Assembly (NCBI GenBank): GCA_963788585.1 | Contig: CAWBHA010000004.1 | Span: 248,001 to 312,000, forward strand | Length of the DNA: 64,000 nucleotides | Reading direction: 5' to 3' | Origin: Bog-473 sp963788585 | Lineage (GTDB): Bacteria; Actinomycetota; Acidimicrobiia; Acidimicrobiales; RAAP-2 | Shown: one piece after another, positions 15,605-24,735 of the stretch | How the letters are laid out: each line of letters opens with the position of its first letter | Position numbering within the stretch: position 1 is the first letter of the stretch | Made by a program: the position numbers and the translations under genes | The notes under the pieces: model-generated | The model's input: only the letters and a program-made list of their open reading frames with translations | What the model was told of the DNA's origin: nothing | The model's database searches: none

Positions 15605-16813
15605 ATGCGGGTGCTCCTGCTGACACAGTTCTACCCCCCGGTCGCAGGCGGTCAAGAACAACATGTGCGCAATTTGTCGCACGCCTTAGCGGGCCGTGGC
15701 CATCACGTCGAGGTCGCGACCATCGACACGACGGGTACCGAAGGGCCCACACTCGACGGCGCAGTGACCGTGCACCGGATCCGGACGACCACCCAACGGG
15801 TGCCCCGGATCTACAGCGATGCCAGCCGGCCCCACGCGATGCCGATCATCGACCCCGCCCTGCGCGCGGCGATCGGGCGGTTGCTCGCCACGGGCCGGTT
15901 CGACATCCTGCACGCACACGACTGGAGCGTCGGCTCGGCCCTCGGCCCGGCCCGTCGCTCCCGCGTCCCCGTCGTGCTGACCCAGCACGACTACAGCCAC
16001 GTCTGCGCCACCAAGAGGTTCATGCGAGGTGACGAGGTCTGTGCGGGGCCGGCACCCGTGGCCTGTCTGCGCTGCGCGTCGTCGTGGCACGGACCGGTGG
16101 TCGGTCCCGGCGTCGCGGTGGCCAACGCCGTCGGCCGTCGCAGCCGCCGTAAGCACGTGGACGCGTTCATCCCGGTCAGCTCGGTCGTGGCCCGCAACAC
16201 CAGGCTGCCCGGCCGGAGCCCCTACGCCGTCATCCCGAACTTCGTCCCCGACGACCTGCTCCTCGACGAAGCTTCCCCGCGTCCGGACGGCCCGATCGTG
16301 TTCATCGGCGATCTGAGCCGGGACAAGGGCATCGAAGTCCTGCTCGAGGCCCACCGTCTCGGCGGCTTGCCACCGCTCGTGCTGGCCGGACGACAGCTCG
16401 AACACACTCCCCTCGTGCTCCCGGACGATGTCGAGCTCCGGGGCTTGCTCGGTCACGCCGAGGTGATGGAGCTGATGCAGACCGCCCGGATCGTGGTGGT
16501 CCCCTCCATCGTGCCCGACTGCTGCCCGACCGTGGTCCTCGAGGCGATGGCGGTCGGTCGGCCGGTCGTCGCCGCGTCCAGTGGCGGGATCGTCGATCTC
16601 GTCGACCCCGGGGTGACCGGACTCCTGGTGCCGCCCGACGACACGGAGGCTCTCGCCAGCGCCCTCTCGACGGTCGCCGACGACCCCGAGGCGGCGGCAG
16701 CGATGGGTCGAGCGGCGCTCCAGCGGGCCCGGCTCTTTACCGCGTCCGCCGTGGTCGGCCGCATCGAGCAGCTGTACGAGCGCCTCCTCGCCGGCCTGCC
16801 ACCGGAGACCTGA
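15605..16813 (+). CDS. Family 4 glycosyltransferase (GT-B)
   Basis: The protein has 402 residues and starts at ATG 15605. The N-terminal loop is LTQFYPPVAGGQEQHV, followed by FDILHAHDWSVG. The donor side has VFIGDLSRDKGIEVLLEAH and PDCCPTVVLEAMAVGRPVVA, with the E-x7-E-like acidic residue partly replaced (D-CCPTVVL-E), as in a subset of GT4 enzymes. Several cysteines cluster in the middle (CAGPAPVACLRCAS), typical of one GT4 subgroup with a four-cysteine zinc site. It is divergent from the sulfotransferase across 271 bases and overlaps the flippase tail-to-tail by 77 bases, a long convergent overlap. Confidence 0.85.
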   Translation: MRVLLLTQFYPPVAGGQEQHVRNLSHALAGRGHHVEVATIDTTGTEGPTLDGAVTVHRIRTTTQRVPRIYSDASRPHAMPIIDPALRAAIGRLLATGRFDILHAHDWSVGSALGPARRSRVPVVLTQHDYSHVCATKRFMRGDEVCAGPAPVACLRCASSWHGPVVGPGVAVANAVGRRSRRKHVDAFIPVSSVVARNTRLPGRSPYAVIPNFVPDDLLLDEASPRPDGPIVFIGDLSRDKGIEVLLEAHRLGGLPPLVLAGRQLEHTPLVLPDDVELRGLLGHAEVMELMQTARIVVVPSIVPDCCPTVVLEAMAVGRPVVAASSGGIVDLVDPGVTGLLVPPDDTEALASALSTVADDPEAAAAMGRAALQRARLFTASAVVGRIEQLYERLLAGLPPET

Positions 16814-18290
16814 CGCCGCGCTCAGTCCGGCCCTCCGGCCTCGGCTTCGGCATCGGGGACGGGACGGGGACGACGACGGGGACGGGGACGGGGTCGGGGT
16901 CATGGCGAATGACACGGATGATGGCGGGCAGGAGACAGAGGGCTTCGATCGAGGCGGAGACGGCCCAGCCGATGCAGATCCCGTCGAGGCCCCACAGGGC
17001 ACCCCCCACCGCCGAACCCGCCACCTCTGCGGTCGTGCCGATCGCCATGATGCTCGCCGCGTGCGACATCCGGTGCTGCGCGCGCCGGATCGACACGTAG
17101 TGGTCCTTCACGACGTAGGCGGGGCCGACCAGGATCAAGATGCGCAGCGCGGTGGTTCCGTTGGCGGCATAGGCGGGGCCGAAGATGCGCAGCGCATACG
17201 GTGCGGCGATCTCCACGACGAGCACGATCGCGCCGATCAAGGCAACCCCCAGCGGGAACGTCCGACGGACGTTGCGATGAAGCAGTGCCGGATCGCCCGA
17301 CCGCTCGGCGAAGAGAGAAAGCGCCAGCAGATACGGCACGATCAGCAAGGAGGCCGACAGCAGGTACGCCGCAGAGAAGTACGCAACCTGTGACGGGGAG
17401 ATGAGCAGCGTGGCGGTCAGCGGGATGATGAAGGAGACCGAGCTGATGGAGAGGTTGAGCACGTGATGTTGCAATGAGAGCTTGGTGAAGCGACGCACCA
17501 ACAAGGTCCGATTCCTGAGCGTCCCCTCCCCCGGGGCCGTGGGCTCCAGCTTGAGCATCGGTAGGCACGTGAAGAACGCGATGACGAGGGCAAGTGCCCA
17601 GGCGAGGACCAGGCCGGTGGCGGTGCGCGTCGCGGTGAGAATCAGGACGCCCACGACGGCCAGCTTCAAGATGGAGCTCAAGCTGCCCCGCCAGAGCTGC
17701 GCCGCTCCGCGATGCAGTCCGACCGCCGCACCGTCGAGCGTGATCCCGGCCATGGTCGCCACCGACCCCACGACGAACAAGGTCGACATGGCCGGGTCGG
17801 CGCCGATGATCCGGAGGCTCTTCCCCAGCCAAGGAGAAAGGGCGACCGTGCCGATCGCCATCAGCAGCACCACGAACGTCGCGATCGCATTGCCGGTCGA
17901 GAAGAAGGCCCGCTGCTCACGGGGCTCGATCCTCTCGATCTCGGCGATGAGCAGCAGCGGGACCCCGAGGGCACCGAACGCGGAGAGGGTCAGCGCAGTC
18001 GACGCCGCCGCCGCGGAGATGCCGACGTCCTGGGGGTCGAAGAGATGCGTCGACACGGCCCAATAGGCCAGGCCGATGATCGCCGTCGCACCCTGCCGGG
18101 CAACGAGGAAGCCGAACGTCGTGAAGAGGCGCCGGATCTCGTTCAGGTGTTTCGGTTCCGCCACACCGAACCAGTTCCTCGCGCCGGTCCGGTCGTTGTC
18201 CTGTGACAAAGGGCCCTTGGCCCGGACGCGTGGCCGCTCCCCAGCCTGCGGCGCCGAGGCCGCAGGCGAATCTCCGCCTTTCACAGGCAA
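16737..18290 (-). CDS. Polysaccharide flippase (Wzx/MATE-like, MOP superfamily)
   Basis: The protein has 517 residues with about twelve hydrophobic segments between residues 55 and 465, in the spacing of O-antigen/teichoic-acid flippases of the MOP superfamily. The charged N-terminal 50 residues are cytoplasmic. After the last helix the C-terminus runs into a proline-valine repeat (DPDPVPVPVV) coded by a GGGACG microsatellite at about 16849-16901, and then an Arg-rich tail that overlaps the end of the GT4 gene. The extended tail is unusual and may be an artefact of stop-codon loss. The role is to move lipid-linked repeat units across the membrane. It is divergent from the large membrane protein at 18536 over 245 bases. 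Confidence 0.85.
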   Translation of the reverse strand: MPVKGGDSPAASAPQAGERPRVRAKGPLSQDNDRTGARNWFGVAEPKHLNEIRRLFTTFGFLVARQGATAIIGLAYWAVSTHLFDPQDVGISAAAASTALTLSAFGALGVPLLLIAEIERIEPREQRAFFSTGNAIATFVVLLMAIGTVALSPWLGKSLRIIGADPAMSTLFVVGSVATMAGITLDGAAVGLHRGAAQLWRGSLSSILKLAVVGVLILTATRTATGLVLAWALALVIAFFTCLPMLKLEPTAPGEGTLRNRTLLVRRFTKLSLQHHVLNLSISSVSFIIPLTATLLISPSQVAYFSAAYLLSASLLIVPYLLALSLFAERSGDPALLHRNVRRTFPLGVALIGAIVLVVEIAAPYALRIFGPAYAANGTTALRILILVGPAYVVKDHYVSIRRAQHRMSHAASIMAIGTTAEVAGSAVGGALWGLDGICIGWAVSASIEALCLLPAIIRVIRHDPDPVPVPVVVPVPSPMPKPRPEGRTERGVRSPVAGRRGGARTAARCGRPRRTR

Positions 18291-18535
18291 AATGCTAACC
18301 CGGGCATCGATCGGTTCCTACACACAAGAGACGCACAACGCCGCGGGTGAAGGGTCGAGGAGAACCCACGGCGCGTCGATGGATGCCACGGGCAGGGAAG
18401 GCCCTCCGTGCCATACTTTGAGCTTTGCGGTGCCACCGAGGTGGCGGGGCGGGGGGCTCGTCGACCAGGGTCCGAACTGGGATGCTCGGCTGGGACGGGC
18501 TCACACAATGAGAGGCACATTGCCAGGGCACACTG

Positions 18536-21500
18536 ATGTCACAGCACCTTCGCGCTGATCTCCAGGAGCCCGGCGAGGTCACCGTCACTCGCCTCCTCGA
18601 CCCGCCCGACGTCGGACGCGCGCCACCCGTCCCGCAGAGGCCGATCGCGACGACCGTGAAACCTCCCGGACAACGCTCACGCCTCGGCACGGTCATCGCG
18701 TTGTCCGGGATCGGCCTGTTGCTCCAGGGGATCGGCGACGCCGTGGCGCGCCACGGGCACCAGTCCCCGGCCGTCGCCCTCTTCTTGTGCGGCATCGCGC
18801 TGGAGTTCGGCGGGTGCGCCTGGCGCCTGCTGAGCGCAGAGACGACGCGACGAGAGCGTGTCCTCGTCTCAGTCGTCCTCGGTCTCGGGCTTTTCGCCTC
18901 GTACGTCATGCTCGAGCCCCTGCTCCTGGACACCTTCGACGAGCTGGACCACGTCGGGACCCTCGCCCGCATCCTCGACAGCCACGCCCTGTTCCCCACC
19001 AACACGGTCCTCCCGATCAGTCCGTACTATCCCGGGCTCGAGCTGGCGACCGCCGCCACCAAGTGGATCACGGGCCTCCCGATCGTCATCGATCAGCTGG
19101 TCGTCCTCTCTGTGATCCGCATCGTCCTCGTGCTGGGGGTCTTCCTCGTGGTCGAGCGCGCCACCCACTCGTCACGAGCGGGGGGCATCGGCGTGCTCGT
19201 CTATGCGGCCAGCCCACAGTTCTACGGGTTCGACGCCCAGTACGCCTACGAGACGATCGCCCTCGCGTTCGCGGTGGGTGCCGTCTATTTCCTCTTCTTC
19301 TCCGTCGACGCGGCGCGGCCCAGAATGGGGCGGGCATTCGTGCTCGCCCTGGGATCCGTCGCCGCGGTCGTCATCAGCCACCACGTCACCGGGTGGCTCA
19401 CCATCGGGTTCCTCGTCGCCTGGACGGCCGGTCTCTTCCTCGTGGCCCGCCCGGTCCGCCTCCCCTTGGTCTCCCGATGGCGGCTCTTCCGATGGCGGCC
19501 GTCCTTCTGGCCGGCGCCGGACATCTCCACGCAGGCGCTCTCGGCCTCGCACAGCGAGGAGCTCCGGGAACGGAGGCGGGCCCAGGCCCGCATCGTGGGC
19601 GTCGCCACGGCGGTCGGTGTCGCCATAGGCGCTGCGTGGACGGTGTTCGTCTTCCACCTCCTGACGCCGTACCTGGGACCCATCTTCTCGGACGCGTACA
19701 CCGAGGTCCGGGAGGCGCTGGGCAACGGTCATGGAGACCGGACCCTCTTCAAGTCCTCCTCGGGCGGCGCGTCGCCGCACTGGGAGGTCGGCCTCATCCT
19801 CCTGTCTGCCCTGTGCTGGTGCCTCGTCCTCCTCCCAGCGCTCTATAGCGTGGTCTTCAAGCGGAGCGTTCGGGGCGGCGCCCTCCGCTACATCCCAGCC
19901 GTCATCGCGGCCCTGTATCCGCTCTCCGTCCTGGCAAACGTCACATCGGGCAGCAAGCTCGTGGCCGAACGGGCGACGACCTTCATCTTCTTCGGCGTCG
20001 CGGTGGTCATCGGTGCGTGGCTGGCCACGCGTATCGCCCGGGAACGCGGGGTGATCGAGCGGCTCGGCACCATCGCCGTCGCGACCGTCGTCTTCCTCGG
20101 CAGCCTGCTCTTCGGCATCGGCCCGCTCGTGAGCCTCTTGCCCGGTCCCTATGTCGTCGGTGGGGACAACCTGTCGTATGGCTCCCCTTCGCTCGCCGTC
20201 GCACACTGGGCCGACACGCACCTCCCGGCCGGTTCGAACGTCGCGGCCGACAAGGACAATGGCGTCCTGCTCAACGCCATCGGCGGCGTCGACTCCGTGA
20301 CCGCCGAGGGCGGGTTGGTCAACCCGGAACTGCTCTACTTCGACCGCAGCCTCAGCATCTACGACATCTACCTGATCCGGAAGGCGGACATCCGCTACCT
20401 GGTCGTCGACGACCGCCTCGCGCAAGGGCTCCCGCTCTACGGGACGTACATCGCCGAAGGCGAACCGCCGGAACGGCTGGGGCTGCCCCAGCTCACCAAA
20501 TTCGACTCGTACCCGTTCATCAAGCGGATCTACGACAACGGCCCGATCCAGGTGTTCGACCTGACCCAGCTGCTCCCCTCGTCCGCCCGCGCCGCGCCCG
20601 CCGGCCCCGTGGCGGGAGGTTCCGGCCTCAACGTGGGCGTCTTCGTGCTGGCAGTGCTCGCCGGCGGGCTGTGGCTGCTCCGGCTTCGCCGTCGACGATC
20701 GGCCCGCGACCTCCCGCACCTGGTCCTCTGCGGGCTGGTGGCGGCACTCGTGATCGGGGTCTTCGGCGCGTTTCTCGTCAGGCTGCTCCACCTGCCTCCC
20801 GAGGCCGTCGCAGTCGTCGTCCTGATCGTGCTCCTCGCCTTGAGCCTGCGCCCACCGTCCTGGCGGCTGCCGGGCCGGATCGCGTCCCACCCGGGTGTCG
20901 ACCGGCCTTCTGGTCCGTCGGGCCCGGTGCCGGTCGGTTCGACGTTCTCCGAGCGCCGCGAGGTCAGGGACGTCCTCGCCTACCTGCGCGCGCTCGCCGA
21001 CCCCGACGACGACGCCGCGCTTCGGCGCATCGTCAACGTGCCCAAGCGCGGCATCGGTCCCAAGACGGTGTCCCGCCTGGCCGACTGGGCTCGGGCGAAC
21101 CGGCTGACGTTCGCCGAGGCAGTCGACCGCGCCGACGATGCAGGGCTGCGCGGCCACTCCCTCGAGGGGGCGCGGGAACTGTCCGCCTTGTTGGCCGAGT
21201 TGCGGCCGTTGGCGCGCACGACCCCCCCGGCCGACTTCGTCGAGTTGGTGATGGAACGCACCGGCTACCGGGCCGGGTTGACGGCCGAGCACAGCGCGGA
21301 GGCGCAAGGCCGCCTCGAGAACCTGGCCGAGCTGGCGGCGTGGGCGGGCGCCTTCGCAGACCTGCCGGAATTCCTGGAGGCGGCCGCGCTCGAGGCCTCG
21401 GGCGGGCCCGGCCACCGAGGAACCGCCGCGCCCCGGCCCGCGACCTCGAGCCCGTCCGCGCCCCGAAGGCCGCGCCGCTCGCGCGCCCAGGTAATCCTCG

Positions 21501-21862
21501 GCTGTGCGGGTGTCGCCCTGTTCGCGGCCGGCGCCACGGTGGCCTCCCTCGCCGCGCTCAAGGATTGGACACCCCCGCCCGAACTCTCCATCGCCACCAG
21601 CACGACCAACCGTTCCGTCGCCGACGTCCAGCTCGGGTCGGCGGGTCCGGTCCCAGCTCGGCTCGAGGTCACGAACGGGGGCCGCACGCTCTGGGGCTCG
21701 AGCCTCGCCCGGAGCGCCGGCCCGCAACAGGTCGCCGTCCCCGCCCGCTTCCTCCACAAGGGCTCCCGCGTCGTGGTGGTCACCGACGGCCACGTCCTGC
21801 GCTGGGTGGACGGCTGGGTCGAAACGGTGCCCAAGGTGGGCCGAAAGTCAGTGCGGCTCTGA
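18536..21862 (+). CDS. Large multi-pass membrane protein with embedded UvrD-2B-like segment
   Basis: The protein has 1,108 residues and starts at ATG 18536. Residues about 45-550 hold some 13 hydrophobic helices, as in GT-C-type or O-antigen polymerase-like proteins. Then comes an outside domain of about 120 residues (AVAHWADTHLPAGSN), then three more helices to about residue 780. Residues 800-955 (20933-21400) are a clear UvrD/PcrA/Rep helicase 2B subdomain: ERREVRDVLAYLRAL, NVPKRGIGPKTVSRL, ERTGYRAGL, GRLENLAEL. No Walker A, Walker B or other helicase motif is present. After it come a Pro/Arg-rich stretch, one more helix (VILGCAGVALFAAGATV) and a short C-terminal domain. The membrane part fits the glycan locus; the helicase piece does not. 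The gene ends 15 bases inside the convergent epimerase gene. Confidence 0.75.
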   Translation: MSQHLRADLQEPGEVTVTRLLDPPDVGRAPPVPQRPIATTVKPPGQRSRLGTVIALSGIGLLLQGIGDAVARHGHQSPAVALFLCGIALEFGGCAWRLLSAETTRRERVLVSVVLGLGLFASYVMLEPLLLDTFDELDHVGTLARILDSHALFPTNTVLPISPYYPGLELATAATKWITGLPIVIDQLVVLSVIRIVLVLGVFLVVERATHSSRAGGIGVLVYAASPQFYGFDAQYAYETIALAFAVGAVYFLFFSVDAARPRMGRAFVLALGSVAAVVISHHVTGWLTIGFLVAWTAGLFLVARPVRLPLVSRWRLFRWRPSFWPAPDISTQALSASHSEELRERRRAQARIVGVATAVGVAIGAAWTVFVFHLLTPYLGPIFSDAYTEVREALGNGHGDRTLFKSSSGGASPHWEVGLILLSALCWCLVLLPALYSVVFKRSVRGGALRYIPAVIAALYPLSVLANVTSGSKLVAERATTFIFFGVAVVIGAWLATRIARERGVIERLGTIAVATVVFLGSLLFGIGPLVSLLPGPYVVGGDNLSYGSPSLAVAHWADTHLPAGSNVAADKDNGVLLNAIGGVDSVTAEGGLVNPELLYFDRSLSIYDIYLIRKADIRYLVVDDRLAQGLPLYGTYIAEGEPPERLGLPQLTKFDSYPFIKRIYDNGPIQVFDLTQLLPSSARAAPAGPVAGGSGLNVGVFVLAVLAGGLWLLRLRRRRSARDLPHLVLCGLVAALVIGVFGAFLVRLLHLPPEAVAVVVLIVLLALSLRPPSWRLPGRIASHPGVDRPSGPSGPVPVGSTFSERREVRDVLAYLRALADPDDDAALRRIVNVPKRGIGPKTVSRLADWARANRLTFAEAVDRADDAGLRGHSLEGARELSALLAELRPLARTTPPADFVELVMERTGYRAGLTAEHSAEAQGRLENLAELAAWAGAFADLPEFLEAAALEASGGPGHRGTAAPRPATSSPSAPRRPRRSRAQVILGCAGVALFAAGATVASLAALKDWTPPPELSIATSTTNRSVADVQLGSAGPVPARLEVTNGGRTLWGSSLARSAGPQQVAVPARFLHKGSRVVVVTDGHVLRWVDGWVETVPKVGRKSVRL

Positions 21863-22759
21863 GGAGTTCACCGAGGCCTCGTGGCCTCGGCCCGGAGCAG
21901 TCGCCAGGCCGAACGGCCGCAACGCCACCCCGAGTTGTTCGAGGACGTCGAGGTGCGGCACGTCGGGTGCCGGCCGGACGAGCCCGAGGAGGGAGTCGGC
22001 GCGGACCGGCAGCGTGACCGGCAACAGCTCGGCCGCCCGCAGTGCGCCGTAGACCGCCATGGGAGGGGTGGGGACGAACCGGGGCCGCGGTCTCCCCATG
22101 CTGGCGGCGAAGGTCGTGAGCAATTCGGCGAACGGCACCGGGTCGGGATGGGCGATCCCCACCGGAAGGGCGGGCACCTGGTCGGCCCGGGCGAGCGCGA
22201 CCACCGCGGCGGCGAAGTCCTCTTCGGCCACGGTGAACTGCCGCGCCGTCGGGCCGAAATCGGGAACCATCGGGAGCGTGGCCAGCCGACGCAAGGTGCC
22301 CGCCATGCCTCCCCATTGCGGCCCGTACACCAGACCCGGGCGGACGACGCACACGCCCCGCGCCCGCGCCGCGCTCTCCGTCGCCAGCTTGGCCCGGCCG
22401 TAGTGCTGGCGGGTCCCCGGATAGGCCGACATCGAAGACAGCGCGATCGTCCGCCCCACCCTGCTGGCGAGGGCTTGGTCGAGGAGCGCCACGGTACCGA
22501 AGACGTTCGTCTGCCAGATCTCGCTCCGCTTCGTCACCCGCAGGTCGTAGGCGCAGTGGACGAGCAGGTCGGCTCCCTCGAGAGCCTCGGGCGGTACGGC
22601 GGAGGTCAGGTCGAAGAAGCGGTCGCCGGTCCCCGGTTCCGGTGAGCGAACGAGGCGGCGGACGGCATACCCCGCGGACTCGAAGGCACCGACGAGAACG
22701 GAACCCAGGTAGCCCGAGGCCCCGGTGATGGCGACGAGGGGGCGCCCCGAGGCCTTCAT
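21848..22759 (-). CDS. NAD(P)-dependent epimerase/dehydratase (extended SDR)
   Basis: From ATG 22759 the protein has 303 residues. The nucleotide-binding loop is ITGASGYLGSVL (GxxGxxG). LSSMSAYPG carries the catalytic Ser region, and in HYGRAKLATE the order Y-x-x-x-K is kept as YGRAK. VVRPGLVYGP is the usual substrate-side strand. Family members interconvert nucleotide sugars or reduce sugar and isoprenoid intermediates. Its ATG overlaps the stop of the GMC oxidoreductase (ATGA, 22759-22756), so the two are translationally coupled and may act on the same substrate, for example oxidation followed by reduction or epimerisation. The partner reaction is unknown. Confidence 0.85.
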   Translation of the reverse strand: MKASGRPLVAITGASGYLGSVLVGAFESAGYAVRRLVRSPEPGTGDRFFDLTSAVPPEALEGADLLVHCAYDLRVTKRSEIWQTNVFGTVALLDQALASRVGRTIALSSMSAYPGTRQHYGRAKLATESAARARGVCVVRPGLVYGPQWGGMAGTLRRLATLPMVPDFGPTARQFTVAEEDFAAAVVALARADQVPALPVGIAHPDPVPFAELLTTFAASMGRPRPRFVPTPPMAVYGALRAAELLPVTLPVRADSLLGLVRPAPDVPHLDVLEQLGVALRPFGLATAPGRGHEASVNSSEPH

Positions 22760-24351
22760 CCGGCGGCCGCGAGGGTCTCGGTGACGATGCGGTGGGCGTT
22801 GGCCATGATCGTGAGGGTGAACGTCGTCGCGGGGACATCCGGGAAGACAGCCGCGTCGACGAGATGGATCCGCTCCCACGCCGCCAGGCGCCCCGTGCGG
22901 TCCGTCACCCGGGGACCCCGGGCCGCACCGTGCGGGAAGCTGGCGCCGAAGTGGTAGCTCTTCGCCGCGCCGGACATCGAGACCAGCGGGACGACGGGCC
23001 AGAGGTCCAGGGCCGGGGCGACCTTGACCATGGCGCGGACGAGGGCCTGCAACATGTCGGGCCACCCGCCCTCGGCGTCCCGCGCGAGCTCCAGGTCTGG
23101 GAGCGCGTCCTGCCCGCCGGGGCCCCGCCGGGCGACGACCCTGACTCTGGGTGATCCCCAGCCGGGCACGTAGCCCAGACCCACCGAGACCCGCCGCAGC
23201 AGCGCCGTGAGCGCCGGGTCGGCGGCGGGGCGGCCGAGCGCGGCCGGCAGGGAGCCGAGAAAGGCCGGGTTGTAGTCGTAGAAGTGGACCTGGCAGAGGT
23301 CGACGCCCTCCCCGGTGACGTCGAAGAGGACGTTGAACTGGTTGAGGGTGAAGTTCCGCGCCGTACGCGGGTCTCGCACCGGCCGTATCGACGCCGCCGG
23401 CATGACGAACTGGACGGACTCCTGGAGGTAGACCGTCTCGTCGAAGGTGCGCAGGGAGCCGAGGACCAGCCTGGTGGTGCCCACCCCGCCGCAGGCCACG
23501 AACACCCGGTCGGCGCGCAGCCGTTCGAGGCGACCCGTCGCCGTGTCGCGCGCGATCACCAGCGGCTCGCCGTCGGCCTCCTCGAGGTGAAGGGCCAGCA
23601 GACCGGCACGGTAGGTGAGCCGCCGCTGCGCCCTGAGGCGGTCGAAGGTGTGCGAGCTCGAGTAGATGAGGTCGTAGGGACAGCCGGTCATGCACAGCCC
23701 GCACCGGGTGCATTCGTCGGCCTTGAAGGCCAGCCGGGCCCGGCCCACGGTGATGCCATGGGACCGGACCAGCGCCCGCCGGGCCCGGTACCGTCCGAGC
23801 ACGCGTTCGGTCCGCTCGGAGAGTGGCGGCAGATGCCGCGACCGGGCCAGGAGCGGGAAGAGCTCGGCGAGGTCGTCCTCCTCGCCGGCCAGCGTCATCT
23901 CGTCCAGCGCGGTGCGGTAGTGGGGCTCCATCTCCTCCATCGAGACCGGCCAGCGGTCGAAGGTCGCCCGCGAGAAGGGCATGATCTGGGCTCCCCAGAC
24001 GTTGGAGAACCCGCCGTAGGCGCCGGAGACCACCGACGCGTTCGTTTCGCCTTGCGCGTCGATCCCCTGCAATTGCCCGACGTCGCGGAACGGGAAATCC
24101 GACCCATGGACCCGCTTCTGCGGTAACGTGCCGCTGCGAGAGGACACCGGCTGCATCCCGATGCGTCCGATGTCATCAGGTGACCACGATCCCTCGGGTG
24201 TCGTCGCGAGCCGCTCCAGTGCGGACTGGAGTTCCGGTTCGAGAGTCGCTCCCGTGTCGATCACGGTGACCTCTTGCCGCGGATCGGCGGTGAGGGCCAA
24301 GGCGGCGCCGGCCGCGCCCGGGCCCGAGCCGATGATCAGCGCTGTCGCCAT
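22756..24351 (-). CDS. GMC-family FAD oxidoreductase with ferredoxin-like cysteine motif
   Basis: ATG 24351 (MATALIIGSG) gives 531 residues and is preceded at 11 bases by GGAGGAG; the frame is open to 24474. The FAD loop is LIIGSGPGAAGAAL. The C-terminal GMC signature is VDAAVFPDVPATTF followed by TIMANAHRI, and a conserved histidine appears in SYHFGASFPHG. Between the two halves lies ECTRCGLCMTGCPYD, a C-x2-C-x2-C-x3-C-P arrangement typical of a 4Fe-4S site, which ordinary GMC oxidases lack. The enzyme probably oxidises an alcohol or sugar and may pass electrons to a cluster or carrier rather than to oxygen. It is coupled to the epimerase downstream and divergent from the GT2 gene. Confidence 0.8.
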   Translation of the reverse strand: MATALIIGSGPGAAGAALALTADPRQEVTVIDTGATLEPELQSALERLATTPEGSWSPDDIGRIGMQPVSSRSGTLPQKRVHGSDFPFRDVGQLQGIDAQGETNASVVSGAYGGFSNVWGAQIMPFSRATFDRWPVSMEEMEPHYRTALDEMTLAGEEDDLAELFPLLARSRHLPPLSERTERVLGRYRARRALVRSHGITVGRARLAFKADECTRCGLCMTGCPYDLIYSSSHTFDRLRAQRRLTYRAGLLALHLEEADGEPLVIARDTATGRLERLRADRVFVACGGVGTTRLVLGSLRTFDETVYLQESVQFVMPAASIRPVRDPRTARNFTLNQFNVLFDVTGEGVDLCQVHFYDYNPAFLGSLPAALGRPAADPALTALLRRVSVGLGYVPGWGSPRVRVVARRGPGGQDALPDLELARDAEGGWPDMLQALVRAMVKVAPALDLWPVVPLVSMSGAAKSYHFGASFPHGAARGPRVTDRTGRLAAWERIHLVDAAVFPDVPATTFTLTIMANAHRIVTETLAAAG

Positions 24352-24735
24352 GGCCGCGTCTGCTCCTCCCATTGGGCAACTGCTCGTTGCTCCGCGGTCG
24401 CCGGAGTCCCCAGGGTCGTCCCAGTCGTTGTGCGGAAATTGTGCAAAGTCCGGAAAACGGTCCCGAGACGGCAACCCGTGACGTTTTCCCGTCCTCGATT
24501 AGGTTCGATCGGCCCTACCTCGGCGGACGATCAGTTGTCATCATCGAAGCGCGGCGACACTACTACTGTGTGTCTGCCGCAGGAACTTGGCGAAGTTGGC
24601 GACGGCAGAGGTTCTCTGCAGACAAGGAATCGGCTGGTGGGAAGCGGCGAGGTGGATGTCCTGGCGGGGCAAGCGGTCGGGTTACGGCCTCCGGGACGGA
24701 GGACAGGCCCGCGTGACGCGGTGTCGAGTAGTCGG

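Noticed and set aside
20930..21400. A complete UvrD/Rep helicase gene
   Set aside because: Only the 2B subdomain is there; Walker A, Walker B and motifs III-VI are missing.
19172..21793. Minus-strand frame of 873 residues opposite the large membrane protein
   Set aside because: Shadow frame with low-complexity charged composition and no homologous motif.
22760..23713. N-terminal extension of the epimerase up to 23713
   Set aside because: The extra residues are the antisense-like second frame of the GMC gene; ATG 22759 with the ATGA overlap is the natural start.
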